From Ampullaceana balthica (taxonomy: Eukaryota; Mollusca; Gastropoda; Lymnaeidae), in contig CALYLW010000288.1 of the NCBI GenBank assembly GCA_944989445.1, positions 206,001 through 270,000 of the forward strand: a stretch of DNA of 64,000 bases, given 5' to 3'. The notes below the pieces were generated by a model. That model made no database searches and was not told the DNA's origin. It worked only from the letters and a program-made list of their open reading frames with translations. Of this stretch, positions 39,719-52,149 are shown in pieces. The position numbers and the translations under genes were made by a program. The first letter of the stretch is position 1; every line of letters begins with the position of its first letter.

Positions 39719-41768
39719 CAGTGGTTCCCAAACTTTTTTGACCCACGGACCCCTTTTATACTCAAAATTTCCCCACGGACCCCCAAGTAAAAAAAAACTA
39801 AACTTTATAAATGCATAGTACAAAAATTACAAAAGCAACATTTTGATGAAAAGTACGGTATTTATTAAAATTATCACTTTTGTTTAAGATTAAATTGAAA
39901 AAAAAACTTGGATTAACGTGATGAGATTTTATGAGTGTATTTATGCCTGAGTCAATGTTTGTGTGTAGGAACCGCAAATCCTCACGAGCACCAATTTCTA
40001 GTCGTTTCTTTTATTTTATTTTTGTTGTTGTGTTGTTTTTTATGATGAGGTTCATAACGCCACTGAATCTTTTTTCTACCAAATAGAAAAACAGGAAAAC
40101 AGTCAAAAAAAACTTATGTACAATAACCTTTAATGCATGATATAAAATTGGGATCTGACTTTGTAACCAGAATTTGTGGTATCCTAGTTCAAACAGTGGT
40201 ATAAGTTCCTCATTTGTGGATATTTCAATAAGCTGCTCCTGTATTAGTATGTATTCATCTGTGTTTGGGATCTGAGTTTGTACATGCGCTAAAGAGCTCA
40301 ACTGCCAGTCGGAAATATCCTTTAGTGGTAAATGCCTACAAAATGTCTGCATGAAGAGCCGTTAAGTTTTGACAGTAAGCAAGCAAATCTTTAACTATGT
40401 GGCAATTTCAAAAGATTTGAAAACTGAGAACATTCTCTTGTTCCTAAGTTTTGTTTGCAAAGAAAAAGATTTGCAACAAACTCATATATAACGCTTTTAG
40501 TTTTGATTAAATTTAATTGGTTACCTTGTAGTAGTTTTAGTTTCAAATTAGTTTTGTTAAAGTTGGGTAAACAATTCATTAATAAAGGATATGTCATTTT
40601 TTTGGGAGTTAATTGTGATGCTAATTGTCTTTGTTTTCCAGGAATTTGGACAATGAATCAAAAAGAGTATAAGATCTATTTAAATATGTACGTGATGATA
40701 ACCAGCGTACTTCTGTGTGAATAAAAAATCCATTATAGTCTTCTTCTTCATTTTCCAAACCATAGTGAGCAAATAATCTCTCATCAAGGCATTCCTTTTG
40801 ATTTTATTAACTGCTCTAATGACATAATGTAGTGATCCATGCAAACTTTCACTAAGATTTTTTTGGAATATTTGAAGTGTATGTGTATTGCTTTAACTTC
40901 AAATATTTTTTTTATTTCAGTAAATAGCGTTTCACGTTTCGTATCTGTTTCCAAACATTTAGGCATACTTCAAATATTCATTAACACCATATTGTCGGCA
41001 TTGTTTCTTCGGCTCACTCAGTTCTGGAATTACCTATTTGCTTAACAAGCTATAACTTAGGGCCCCTGCCTTCTTGGGGGCCCCCGGAAGTTTGTTTTCA
41101 TATTTGTCACTGCTATAGATTATCTAGACTTCAAAAGGTCCTTAAATTTGCTTAGGGCCCCATCAAGTCTAAATCCAGCCTTGGGCTCACTCATTCTCTT
41201 ATCTGTTGTAACAGACCACTGTTAAGAATTATTAACGTTTTCAATGGAATGCTACAGTAAAGCCCTATTGAAAACATTTGATGATAGGATACTATTTAGA
41301 TAAATATAACTTCCCAACACATCGAATAATACACAACCCTGCAACCTTCGTAGATTCGAGTTAAAAACTTGTATATTTCTACTTATAGTTATAGGGAATT
41401 CGGCATTTCATCTGCATCAAGCTTGACCTTTCAACAAACCAAGTATTTTGATTGGTTATAGATGTGGGAATTACAGTAGTTCTAATACTTTTATTTTACG
41501 TAAAACAACATTCTATCAAAGAAGGATAGCACCTAAGATGGTATTTAATTAGTAGAAGAAGCATTCACATACTATTTTATTTATTATTATTTATTTTAAT
41601 TTCAATAATAATAACAAAATTAATGAGTTTTATTATTTGATTTTTAAGCCTTGCGCGGACCACCTGGCGTTGTTCAGGGACCCCCAAATCAATTTTTATT
41701 TTTCACGGACCCCCTGAAAGGTCCCACGGACCCCTGGGGGTCCGTACGGACCACTTTGGGAACCACTG
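39719..41768 (-). mobile_element. 2050-bp hAT transposon with 8-bp TSD
   Basis: Starts CAGTGGTTCCCAAAC and ends with the inverse TTTGGGAACCACTG; GGACCCC-rich subterminal sequence at both ends. Perfect GTCTAAAA duplications at 39711-39718 and 41769-41776. The minus strand carries a broken transposase (next entry). Confidence 0.92.
40011..40966 (-). pseudogene. hAT transposase remnant inside 39719-41768
   Basis: Three successive frames in minus order: 40966-40784 (KRETLFTEIKKIFE), 40597-40391 (NLKLKLLQGNQLNLI) and 40352-40011 (LIEISTNEELIPLFELGYH, FWLQSQIPILYHALK). These are the middle and C-terminal blocks of ZBED5/SCAND3-type hAT transposases. Stops and frameshifts separate them; the N-terminal catalytic part is missing or unreadable. 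Confidence 0.75.
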
Positions 41769-42119
41769 GTCTAAAATATACCAGTCAGAAGACATTTCCT
41801 CATCACTTTCGGTTATAAACTTCGTAAAGGTCAGGCCAATCAACGCAATAAGAAGGTAAGACTAACAGCCTAAAGGAGATGTGTGCCAGCTAAAAAAAAA
41901 CAAAGGTTTTCTAGGATAATGTTTTTTCATACAGTTTAAATAATGTATAGTGACGGTTGTGTATTGATGTTCCTATGCCATTCTTAAATGCATTTATCAT
42001 CGGGCTATAAATGAATTATAATGTCTGTTCTTATCATTGTTATGCTGAAAACTTATTTTAACAAGAAGAAATGCGCAGTGGAACTCGGGAATGGGAGCAG
42101 GAGGCTTTACCATGACTTT

Positions 42120-42480
42120 GACGGTTCCATGACAAAATGACAAGTGACAAAACGACAAGGAGACAAAACGACAAGGTTAATAAACGAAAAGGACTCATAG
42201 AAACAACGTAGATCACTGTAGAACCCCCTAATGAAGTACCTGTGACAATGTTACTTTGAACATAGACTAAGAGTGTCAGACTCAATAGCTCAGCGGCCAA
42301 AAACTAAAAACACTCTTCAATCAAAATTATTGCCTTTATTTTTCGTTGTCCCATTTTGAACTATTTTTGTCACCTTTTCGTTTTGTCACCATGTCGTTTT
42401 GTCACTTGTCGTTATGTCACCTTGTCGTTTTGTCACTTGTCGTTATGTCACCTTGTCGTTTTGTCACTTGTCGTTTTGTC
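42120..42480. repeat. inverted GACAAAACGACAAG arrays
   Basis: GACAAAATGACAAGTGACAA... at 42130-42175 is inverted and expanded at 42350-42480 (TTGTCACTTGTCGTTATGTC units). The right side ends at GCTACGCCACTG (42520-42531), a hAT-type end that recurs at about 54190. Confidence 0.6.
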
Positions 42481-42807
42481 TGGTTACCAACTTTAACGTA
42501 TCAGGTGATACCAACACTAGCTACGCCACTGATTGTTTAAACCAAGGGTGGGTAAACTTTTTATACGGAGGGCCGCATTGTAAACTTTATTGCTCTAGGA
42601 GGGCCGCATGTATATTGTGTCTACTTCAATTAAAATTTACAAAGCATAAAAATATGAATCAACTAGTGTGTTAACCGTCACAAATGAAGGAAGTTTTCCG
42701 CTGAAATCTATTTATTTTGAAAAAAAATCACCCTTTTAGGGCCCCTACGGCGCCTACCTTTTTCAAAAGCCAAACAAGTTAAATCCCTTATATTAACTTC
42801 GAAATCT

Positions 42808-43206
<399 letters not shown>

Positions 43207-44491
43207 CTGTCTGTCGTCATCTCTTCGTACGTCAGGCGGAAAAACAAAAGTAAAAAATGACCCACTTTCCTTGATGCCATCGAGCTGAAATTTGGCACAC
43301 AGACTTGTGTCACGTAACAATGCATTGTATCAAAATTTCAGATCGATCGAACGTACCGTTTCATGCTGTAAATGTTTGTCGCGTTGGAAAATAATCAATA
43401 CTATAAGTTCTGTCTCATATATAAGGGAATTATAGTCAAAAACTTTGTTTTTACGGGGTTGTTTTTATTTAAATCCCTTATATTAACTTCGAAATCTTGT
43501 CGTCATCTTTGTCGTGATCTCTTCGTACGTCGGGCGGAAAAACAAAAGTAAAAAATGACCCACTTCCCATGATGCCATCAGGCTGAAATTCGGCATATAG
43601 ACTTTTGTCACTTAACAATGCATCGTATCAAAATTTCAGATCGATCGAACGTACGGTAATAAAATTAATGCATTTTTAGTTTATCTATATAAAACTATAT
43701 GTAGCAGTCGCTAATGTTTACATTTTACGGGTCACTTGACTTCACGCCATCCAGCGGTGAACACATCTCGTGTTTTAACCATGTGAAATTGACTCAGTTT
43801 AAGGCTGTAAATGTTTGTCACGTTGGAACATAATCAATACTTTAAGTTCTGTCTCATATTTAAGGAATTTATAGTCAAAACCTTTGTTTTTACGGGGTTG
43901 TTTAATTAAATCCCATATATTAACTTCACCGCCGTCTGTGTCTGTCTGTCGTTCGTCGTCGGGCGGGCGAAAAAAACAAAAGTTAAAAATGACCCACTTT
44001 CCGTGATGCCATCGAGCTGTAATTTGGCACATAGACTCGTGTCACCTAACAATGCATCGTGTCAAAATTTCAGATCGATCGAGCGTACCGTAATTAAATT
44101 AATGCATTTAACGTATGTAATTCAACTTCACAGTTTGTTATTGTTTTTTTTCACGTGACAGTTCAGTTCGCGCGTTGACGCCACGTCGTCGATGTACCGG
44201 CGTGCTTTTGTTTACATTTTAAGTGTCACGCTGAGCTCAGTCCAGCGATTGGTGACCAGACCTTTCCCCTCTCTCATCCCCCGGGTCATAAAGCAAAGGG
44301 GAGTTAAGACACAATCCGTCTGCAAATGCTTTTCGCGTTTGAACATAATCAATACTGTTAGTTATGTCTCATATATATAATGGATTTATAGTCAAAAAAT
44401 TTGTTAAATCCCTTATATTAACTTCACCGCCGTCTCTCTCTGTCTATGTCTCTTTGTCGTTCGTCGTCGGGCGGGCGGAATTCACTTGCAC

Positions 44492-44791
44492 AAGTCGCAA
44501 CGTGATTTATGCAATTATTTGCAAGAGGTGTAATAAAATTTACGTTGGTGAGAAAGGTCGTGGTCTTGGAGATCGGTTTCGAGAACACCTGTATAATATA
44601 AATAAACAAGCTCAATGTTCTGTATCTAAACATTTTAACAGTGTTGACCATGACGGTATTTCAGATGTTGCAGTTACTGGTATTTTATATGCAAACAAAC
44701 CCATGATAGGAGTTACATGGAAAATAGACTTATGAAACGATTTGGTACATTGGCTCCATATGGAATTAACCAAATTCAAAATTTTACCTAA
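44492..44791 (+). pseudogene. GIY-YIG endonuclease domain of a Penelope-like element
   Basis: Reads NVIYAIICKRCNKIYVGEKG (GIY-YIG module, here IYA...KIYVG), GLGDRFREHL and SVSKHFNSVDHDG, all usual for Penelope-like endonucleases. A frameshift near 44720 moves the C-terminal LGTLAPYGINQIQNFT into another frame ending at TAA 44789-44791. The reverse transcriptase is absent. Confidence 0.85.
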
Positions 44792-44983
44792 CTGCATAAT
44801 CTTTTTCCCGTTGTGGTTTTAACTGTAACTTTAGATACTTCCTTCCTTTTTCTATATCCTGTGTCCTTGTTTGTTTTTGTTTTTCCTTTCATTTTTATTT
44901 TACATTAATATTTTAATTTTTTTTATGATATAATATGTTTTAAGAATTTAAATATATGTAAGTACCTATTTTATGTTATTGTA

Positions 44984-45024
44984 CTGATGAAGGCATTAGC
45001 CGAAACGTCTATTGTCGTTTTAGT
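44984..45024 (+). ncRNA. hammerhead-ribozyme-like core
   Basis: CTGATGA, AGGCATTAGCC (stem II GGC/GCC), GAAACG, loop TCTATTGT, CG closing a short stem III, then TT. Located downstream of the Penelope-like coding remnant, as described for such elements. Confidence 0.45.
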
Positions 45025-45892
45025 TTAAAATAAATTTATTGTTTTAATTGCACAATTTGTTTGTGTATTTTGTATTTTAAAAACAAAAGTAACAAATAAC
45101 CCACTTCCCGTAAAGCCATCAATCTGAAATGTGGCACACAGACCCGTGGCACCTAACAATGCATCGTATCAAAATTTCAGATCGATCGAACGTACCGTAA
45201 TTAAATTAATGCATTTTTAGTTTATCTATATAAAACTATAAGTCACAGTCGCAATTGTTTACATTGTACGGGTCACTTGACTTCACGCCAGCCATCGGTG
45301 ACCACATCTCGTGTTTTAACCTGGTGGAATTCACTCAGTTTCAGGCTGTAAATGGTTATCGCTTTGGAAGAAAATCAATACTTTAAGTTCTGTCTCATAT
45401 ATAAGGGATTTACAGTCAAAAACTTTGTTTTACGGGGTTGTTTAATTTGATTTTATAATTAACCATCATCAAATCCTCATTTTACACTGTTCCCTTTTCC
45501 AAAATTAAAATATGAGCTAAAACAATTACGTCATATAATATTTATTTTACAGCGCAGCTTTAATTTGCACACCTTTTGATGCACACCTTGTATTAAATAT
45601 AAGATCAAACAATGACGTCATATAATACATTACATTCCATACATACATACAGACGACGGGAATTATGTATATTGATTATCATGTACTTGTCATTTTATTT
45701 CATATTCACACTCAATTACATATACAAATTACATTTTAAAATACGAACTGAAATAGTTTCTAATTTGAAAATAAGATTTTACTATTCATAATTAGTACAA
45801 CAAAAAGTTATTGTTACCTGCAATAATAGCTACGAAGAAGTAGAAACCTAATATACCTACAAGCTGACCTTAGAGTACAAATATAATTAATG

Positions 45893-47640
45893 AGAAGTAC
45901 GTAACTTTTCATAATTTTTGATAATGTTCTTGAACTGTGCTACCAGTTTACTGGTTGTAATTCGCATGACTGCATTCAAATTGTAGTCACTCAACATCGA
46001 TCTGTTCTTAGACTTGTTTATTTTCATGCAAGAAAAAGCTTGCTCACAGATGTATGTGGACCAAAATAGTGACAAAGTTTGGCAGCAAAGTTTTTTAAGT
46101 GTGGAAATGCTGCCGCTGGCAAACATCCATACAATTCTAGCAGAAGAACTGACCTCAACTTTTCTTTCAAGTCATAATTTGCTTGAAGATCATATAGCTC
46201 TAAATGTATATCCGTTGGGGCTGAATCAGCTTCTGTACTAAATGGCAAACTGAGGATATTGCAGACTGGTTCCAGGTTCTTGAAATCTTGGAACTTCATT
46301 TCAAATTCCATTGCCAATGCAACCATTGCAATTGTCAGCCATTTCGCCAGAAATGTTTTTCTGTTTCAGCAAAGGGAAATGGCAAAACCTGTTTTCACTT
46401 GCTTGCCTGGAGAACGGGGAGAGCTTTACCTGAAATGATTAAACATGCACATACATTTCATGTGCAAACATGCTATTGCCCTGAATTTTGACATTCAGTT
46501 CATTCAACTTTTCCATAAAGTCAATGGCAAACATGAAGTCGGACTTCCATCATTTACAATGTTAGTAATAAAAACACAAACAAAACTCTTCATCTCCAGG
46601 AACATAAATATTTCTTCCTTTTGATCCCACACTCGCCTCAATATCTTGCCCAGGCTCAGCCAGCGGACACTGTTGTGGTAGATAATATCATAATATTCAG
46701 TTTCCAAAGCTTCAAGCAGTGCCTAGAATAGCCCGTGGTTAAGTGTCCCAGCTTTGATAATGTTTATCACACTGACAACTGGGTCAATAACATGTTGCTT
46801 GATATTAAATACAGCTTTACACAGATTAACCTGATGAGGTAAGAGTGTATGGTCAGGATGTTCTTCTTTAATTTTATTTTTTATCAACTTCACCGGACCT
46901 ACGCTTTTTCCAGTCAAAGCACGTGCTCCATCAGTTGTTACTCTTGCTATCTTGTTCCACACCAACCCAGTTCTTTCAACACAGTTCTCAACAGCAATGA
47001 ATAAATCCTGGCCTGTAGTTGAATCTTTGAGTGGCTCAACACTAAGTAGTTCTTCGATAAGCTCAAAACGAGTGTTTATTCCCCGAATAACTATCAACAA
47101 TGGTGCTGTGTCCTGTACATCGGTACTTTCGTTCAACGCAAGAGAGTACAAAAAATGGCCTTGCTTGCATCTCAAAGTTGGTGCATCAAATTGTCACTTA
47201 TTTTTTCAATACCCCTAAATTCAGTTCTCCTTGATAAATTTTGTTTTCAGTTCTGGAACATAATTCTTGCTGCATCTGACAAAGCATTTCGTAATGAACT
47301 CGCTGTCAGAGAAAGACTTTTTCCCTTTTACAATCTTATGGGACAGCACCAAACAGGCTTCGGTTGTAGTATAGTATAAAAGACTTTTGGTTAAAAACGT
47401 TTGCTGCTTTTTAAAATTATTAACCAACTCCTTGCAATTCCCTTTTCTCTCTTCGTTCGTTAAATTGTGCCCGAAATCTAAACGTTTTGTTTGGTGGTGT
47501 CTTTTTAAGTTGCACTCCTTAAAGAGGCTCACGCACTCATGGCACAGCAAGCAGACTGCTTTTTTCCCAACGCTCGTTAAGCAGGAATTCAGCAATCCAT
47601 TCTTCATTAAAAACATGACATTCGTCTTCGATCTTTTTTT
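45893..47640 (-). pseudogene. hAT transposase, ZBED5/GTF2IRD2-like, broken
   Basis: Five consecutive minus-strand pieces in order. 47616-47221: zinc-finger-like CLLCHECVSLFKECNLKRHH. 47175-46723: LALNESTDVQDTAPLLIVIR, VTTDGARALTGK and VINIIKAGTLNH. 46707-46504: HNSVRWLSLGKILRRVW. 46326-46024: FQDFKNLEPVCNILSLPF. 46126-45887: STYICEQAFSCMKINKSKNR (dimerisation motif). Frameshifts and stops between pieces rule out function, but the domain order is complete. Confidence 0.88.
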
Positions 47641-47679
47641 TTGGCAGCACTCATGGTTGAATCAACGTCTATTTGCTTT

Positions 47680-48755
47680 TTAATTTAAATTTATACAAAA
47701 CCGCAAACATGTAAATCGTAAACAAAAACCACTTCCAGTTGAGCTGTAAAGCAGTTTTGAATCAAAATTTCAATAATTAATGACTAATGATCAGAAATTG
47801 ATTCTGGAGCCATAAAACCGATTTAATATCCCTTGATTCGAATCAAATACTCGGAATAAAATTTTGAAGATAATTTATAGAGAAAATTCTAACCAAAGAA
47901 AATTAACAATGCAACGGCGTATCGTGGGTATATGCCGCCCGAGGCAGAAACCTAATTTGCCCCCTCCCCCCGAAAAAAATATGTTAACGCTATAAAGTAA
48001 TTTTTTTAAATTATAAAGCAATAATAAGAACACAATATCTTTTTATGTTAAAAAGAAAGGCTTAATTTCTTTAATAAAATTACAGTTTTATGTTTTTACT
48101 CATGGCTCAATCTTTCATGTATAAATATTCTCAGCCATGGCATGCTCAACAGCCAAAATAGCAATAGCTTAGATAATTTTGGTGTATTCGTAATTTATCG
48201 CCATTAATTTGTCATTAAAATAATTTTGGAGACGCCTTTTTAAGACCATGCATTACTTAAGACGGTTGTAAGCAATGTGGGAATTAATTATATTATTTTA
48301 GGCAGGGTAACTTCGAGCCTTAATATCTTTATAAACTTAAATAAACCACCTAGTCTTGAATTCATAAATTTTTTTTTCCTATGCAAGGCCTTAAAATATT
48401 CCTTGCCTGACTATGCCATGTGGGATATTTTGAATACTCTAATTTGAAGACAAACTTTCAAAGCTTTTTGTCTGCATCTTTAAGTTCTATAGCTTACAAA
48501 GTAACCTCAAAATGGCTCCATGGTACATTCGCTATTTTGTATCCTGAAGTCTGAATGCCTTGCTTGTAGAAGCAATAAGTTATTTCCAACAGTGTATGGA
48601 CTTGGCAAATAATGCGTAACAATGATCAAGTGTACTAAAATAGTTGGAGAATTCGTTTCAGTTCGAGTATCATGTTAACAAATTAGGTTTAACTGTTTGA
48701 ACGAGTTTGACATGAGATTTTATGTTTTTGCGCCTTTGTTGAACTCTTGTATAAC
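47680..48755. other. AT-rich sequence, nothing firm
   Basis: A GC-rich TATGCCGCCCGAGGCAGAAAC patch near 47930 looks like a MITE end. No gene recognised. Confidence 0.4.
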
Positions 48756-48759
48756 TTCA

Positions 48760-48789
48760 CTAGCTGACCCGCGGCGTAGCATACGCCGC
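48760..48789 (-). other. Helitron-like 3' terminus (reverse)
   Basis: Read on the minus strand: hairpin GCGGCGTATGCTACGCCGC, GGGTCAG, then CTAG and T. The adjoining 48790-49010 is shared with the region upstream of 59446, confirming a common family. Confidence 0.55.
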
Positions 48790-49540
48790 TAATGATTTAG
48801 TGACGGGTGAAGACTTCCTGAAAGACACGGTTGTCAAAATGGGGTGAGTTTGGGCAAACGACTGTGAGTGAATGAAAAGAAGGAACTCTGGAGAGAGCCG
48901 CGGCGTATCACCCGTAAAAAATGACGGAAGTGTTCATCTGAAATCTATTTATTTTGAAAAAATGCCATTTTTTAGGGCGCCTACGGCGCCCACCTTTTTC
49001 CAAATCCCAACTAACTTGTCCTTGTTTGATCAATACGAAATATTAAATTTTATGAAATGTACACAAAGTATTTTATAACTTTTTACATTGTTCCCTTTTA
49101 AAAAAATTAAAATATCCGCGAAAACAATGACGTCATATAATATTTTTTTTACAGCGCATATTTAATTTGCACACCTTTTGATGCATTGATGAAGTAATTT
49201 GGTGCGCTGCTTTCTAAAATAAGTGTCTGTTGAACATACTTGCAGCTTGTCTCGCAGGGTCTGACCACGAAGAGAATTATATATATAGATTCCCTTAAGA
49301 AGCATTAACACAGGCCCAACGCCTGTGCAGTCCATTATTTTAAGATAATCTTTTATTGAAAATAATTTCAGAAATGTCGTAAGAAGATTCACTTTTGCTT
49401 GAATGAAATCTTTGAAAGATTCTACAGCGTCTACTTTTTGATTTTCAATCTTTACTTATCACACAACTGGACTTGTTTGATCCTTATGTCAAATATATGA
49501 AGAACTATCGTGAATGTTCATTCTCTTTTGGTTCGAGCCG

Positions 49541-50790
49541 TTAGGCTCTTAGGACCCGGTTCATTTGATCGCAAGCGAGCCTCATCAAGCGGGCATCACC
49601 GTAGAGGTAATCCTCTGCAGGTACCGTTACTTCTTCCAAATCCCCGCACAGCTCGGGGCACTCTTCGAGTACGTGGGTCACCGTCTCCTCCGGGTGGCCG
49701 CACAGCCGACAGGCCAGTTCCCTTCTAGTGTTAAACTTGTACAAGTAGCTTCATATGGGACAATATGTTCAGTTCTCATTCTAGTTATAAGCGTCTGATT
49801 GCTACGTCCAATTTTCCACCAGGAGTCGCTTTTGCTCGGTCGCGGCATGTACTGGAGTACTTTTCTGGCCGTGCTTCCAGACGCCCAGCCCTAGAGCCAT
49901 TTCTCTCGGAAATGGTCCTTAAGCCATGATCTGACCCCCAGCTGGGTCATCGGGCGATCGGGTTGGGGCTGAGCTGAACCTTCTCTCGCCAACTTATCGA
50001 CCCTGTTTGAATGGGGCTCGCCACTGTGCCCAGTAATGTACTGAAGGACTACTTTTCCGCCTCGTGCTAGGATTTCACCTACTGTTTCCAAAAGGACACT
50101 GACCGTTTTCGTCTCCAGAGAGGATCGACCCACAGTCTCGAGCGAAAACCGTGAGTCGGTGAAGACTATGACGGTCGGGAAAACCTTTCTTCTTGCTAGA
50201 CGTCGGCGCACTTCCTTCAAACCCTTGCAGATCGCCTCCAGTTCGGCGTCGTGACTACTGTATGTGACTCCGCACGGTCCTGACAGTTCGATACTGTCAG
50301 GTCCAGGTTGAGGGTATTGAATTAGTACTCCGTATCCACTTCTGCCATCCTTGAAACGTGAGCCGTCCGTGAAGACTTTTACCACGCTGTCGCCAAAAGC
50401 CTCGATTGCTTTTAGAGTCTCGTCTCGCTGGAGCTCGACGGGACTGGCTTTCGTCACCACTGTATTTGCCAGTGTCAAACGTAGTTCAGGCAAGTCAAAG
50501 ATTTCATGTGGTCCTCGAGCAGGGACTAGTCGCATTCGTTCCCTGTGCTTGGGTATGGGGACTGAGTCTTCTAGTTCGTAGACCGTATCCATGAAGGATG
50601 GTCTTCTCAGTCGGGTCCTCTTTACCCATCGGTCTTGTAGTTGAAAGCAGGGTTCGTCATGCTCCAACCTACGGTATCGCTCTACCATGGTCATGATTGC
50701 CTTTTCTCGCCTTATCGCCAGGGGTTTTACGTTGGACATAATGTCTACAGCGGCTGTGGGTGTGAGTGAAGAGCAATCAAATACAATGGA
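49541..50790 (-). pseudogene. 5'-truncated LINE with RNase H domain
   Basis: Minus frame 50739-49891 (282 aa, open a little further upstream: PTAAVDIMSNVKPLAIRR) carries an RNase H domain with VFTDGS, AELEAICKGL, VIVFTDSRFSLE and HSGEPHSNRVDKLA, i.e. the catalytic Asp/Glu/Asp and terminal Asn..Asp. A later frame, 49744-49541, has the cysteine motif CRLCGHPEETVTHVLEECPE. Together these are the 3' third of an I-type LINE ORF2; RT and endonuclease are lost. One frameshift separates the two parts. Confidence 0.85.
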
Positions 50791-52149
50791 ACAATATTTG
50801 GTTTCTTGTTATTGAAGAAAGATGATTTTTCGTGAATTGTATCTCCTAAAATTGCTATGAGCTCAGTTAGAATTTTAGATGACAAGTTTTTTACCCTTTT
50901 TCCCCACTATGTTCTCGGACAGCTCGAACGTACTTTGCAAGCTAATGCATTAGTTCCAGAATATTGCATTTATTTGCAACAGTATTTCCCTCTCTGTGAC
51001 CTCAAAAAGTCACATTCAATTTCGCCAGGATTTAATGTCAAATATTCTAACAAGAACTTCTTGCCACTTTGTATTCTCTTTTACAACTAATTGTCGGTCT
51101 TTATGAATAGTCTATTATTTTTTAAAATCAAATTTCTGATTCCTTCCATTTGCAAAAGAAATTTTGGTAATGTTGAGTACTTTTCTTGTTGGCTTTTCAA
51201 TTATTTTATTAAAATTTAATTTCACATTTTAACAATTAGCTAATTAACAACGAGGAATTTGCCCCCCCCCAACAAAGTGTGTATTTATTTGTGCCAAGTT
51301 TTAATTCCACTAGATAAGCAATGGTTGCCATTATCTTTCTTTATGCCACAAAACAAAAGGCATTCAAATTAAAATAAGCAATATAAATACGCCAACAATT
51401 AATTGTTTCCAGTAGTTCACTTACGTTAAAATCAAACTTGAATCAATTATATATACCAACACATTATTGTCATACTGTCTGCCCTTATGTTTTCCAGCTC
51501 AGCAACAATAGTATCAGAAGACTTCGGATTTATAATGGAGTTTCAAGTCTCGGCATTAGAAGCACTCTCGTATTTTAATATAGTTCTTCATTTCGTTTTC
51601 TTTTTAAAAATCTTAGCTTTACTTTTATTTTATTAAAATTTATTTTCACGTTTTAACAATAAGCTAATTAACGACGAGGAATTTTCGCCCCCCCCCCAAT
51701 TTTACAACAGGGGCGGCTGTCAAATTTTAAGAATCAATCAATTTATCACATTCATCAGTGTCACGTTCTCATACTAATTGAGCCTCTTGCAAGAACATGC
51801 AATTCATCAACGCGTTCTTTTATTTTCTTTTATAATTCTATCCATGGATAAACAATTTCTCGCTGTACTTCTTGCTCTAAAGATAGAATCACGTCTTCTG
51901 AATTTTCTCCACTCATATTTTTTATCCTTCTAACTCGGAGTTCAGTTGCTATCTCCAACTCTCTATAACAGCGTTCTTTATTAGCACATCTCTTTGTTCC
52001 ATGAAATGGGTTTGCATTAATTTAAATAAAAGACGGTTCCCATCAATTAAGATAACATAGAAAAGAAAAGATTGAATTTCATATTTTCATGTTCTTGCCA
52101 TAAATCTAAATAATTTTCCATAAAATGCGAATTTATATAGAGCCCTGAG
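50791..52149. other. AT-rich sequence with one direct repeat
   Basis: No gene recognised. A segment ending TTAACRACGAGGAATTT plus a C-run occurs at about 51215-51272 and 51640-51700. Confidence 0.4.

Larger units (their letters stand above)
44480..45076 (+). mobile_element. 5'-truncated Penelope-like element
   Basis: Inserted into the fourth tandem unit; siblings have uninterrupted GGCGGAAAAACAAAAG. Contains a GIY-YIG endonuclease remnant, an AT-rich 3' tail and a hammerhead-like core (44984-45024). Confidence 0.8.

Noticed and set aside
50857..51090. 77-aa plus-strand frame
   Set aside because: No motif, no neighbours, AT-rich context; likely chance.
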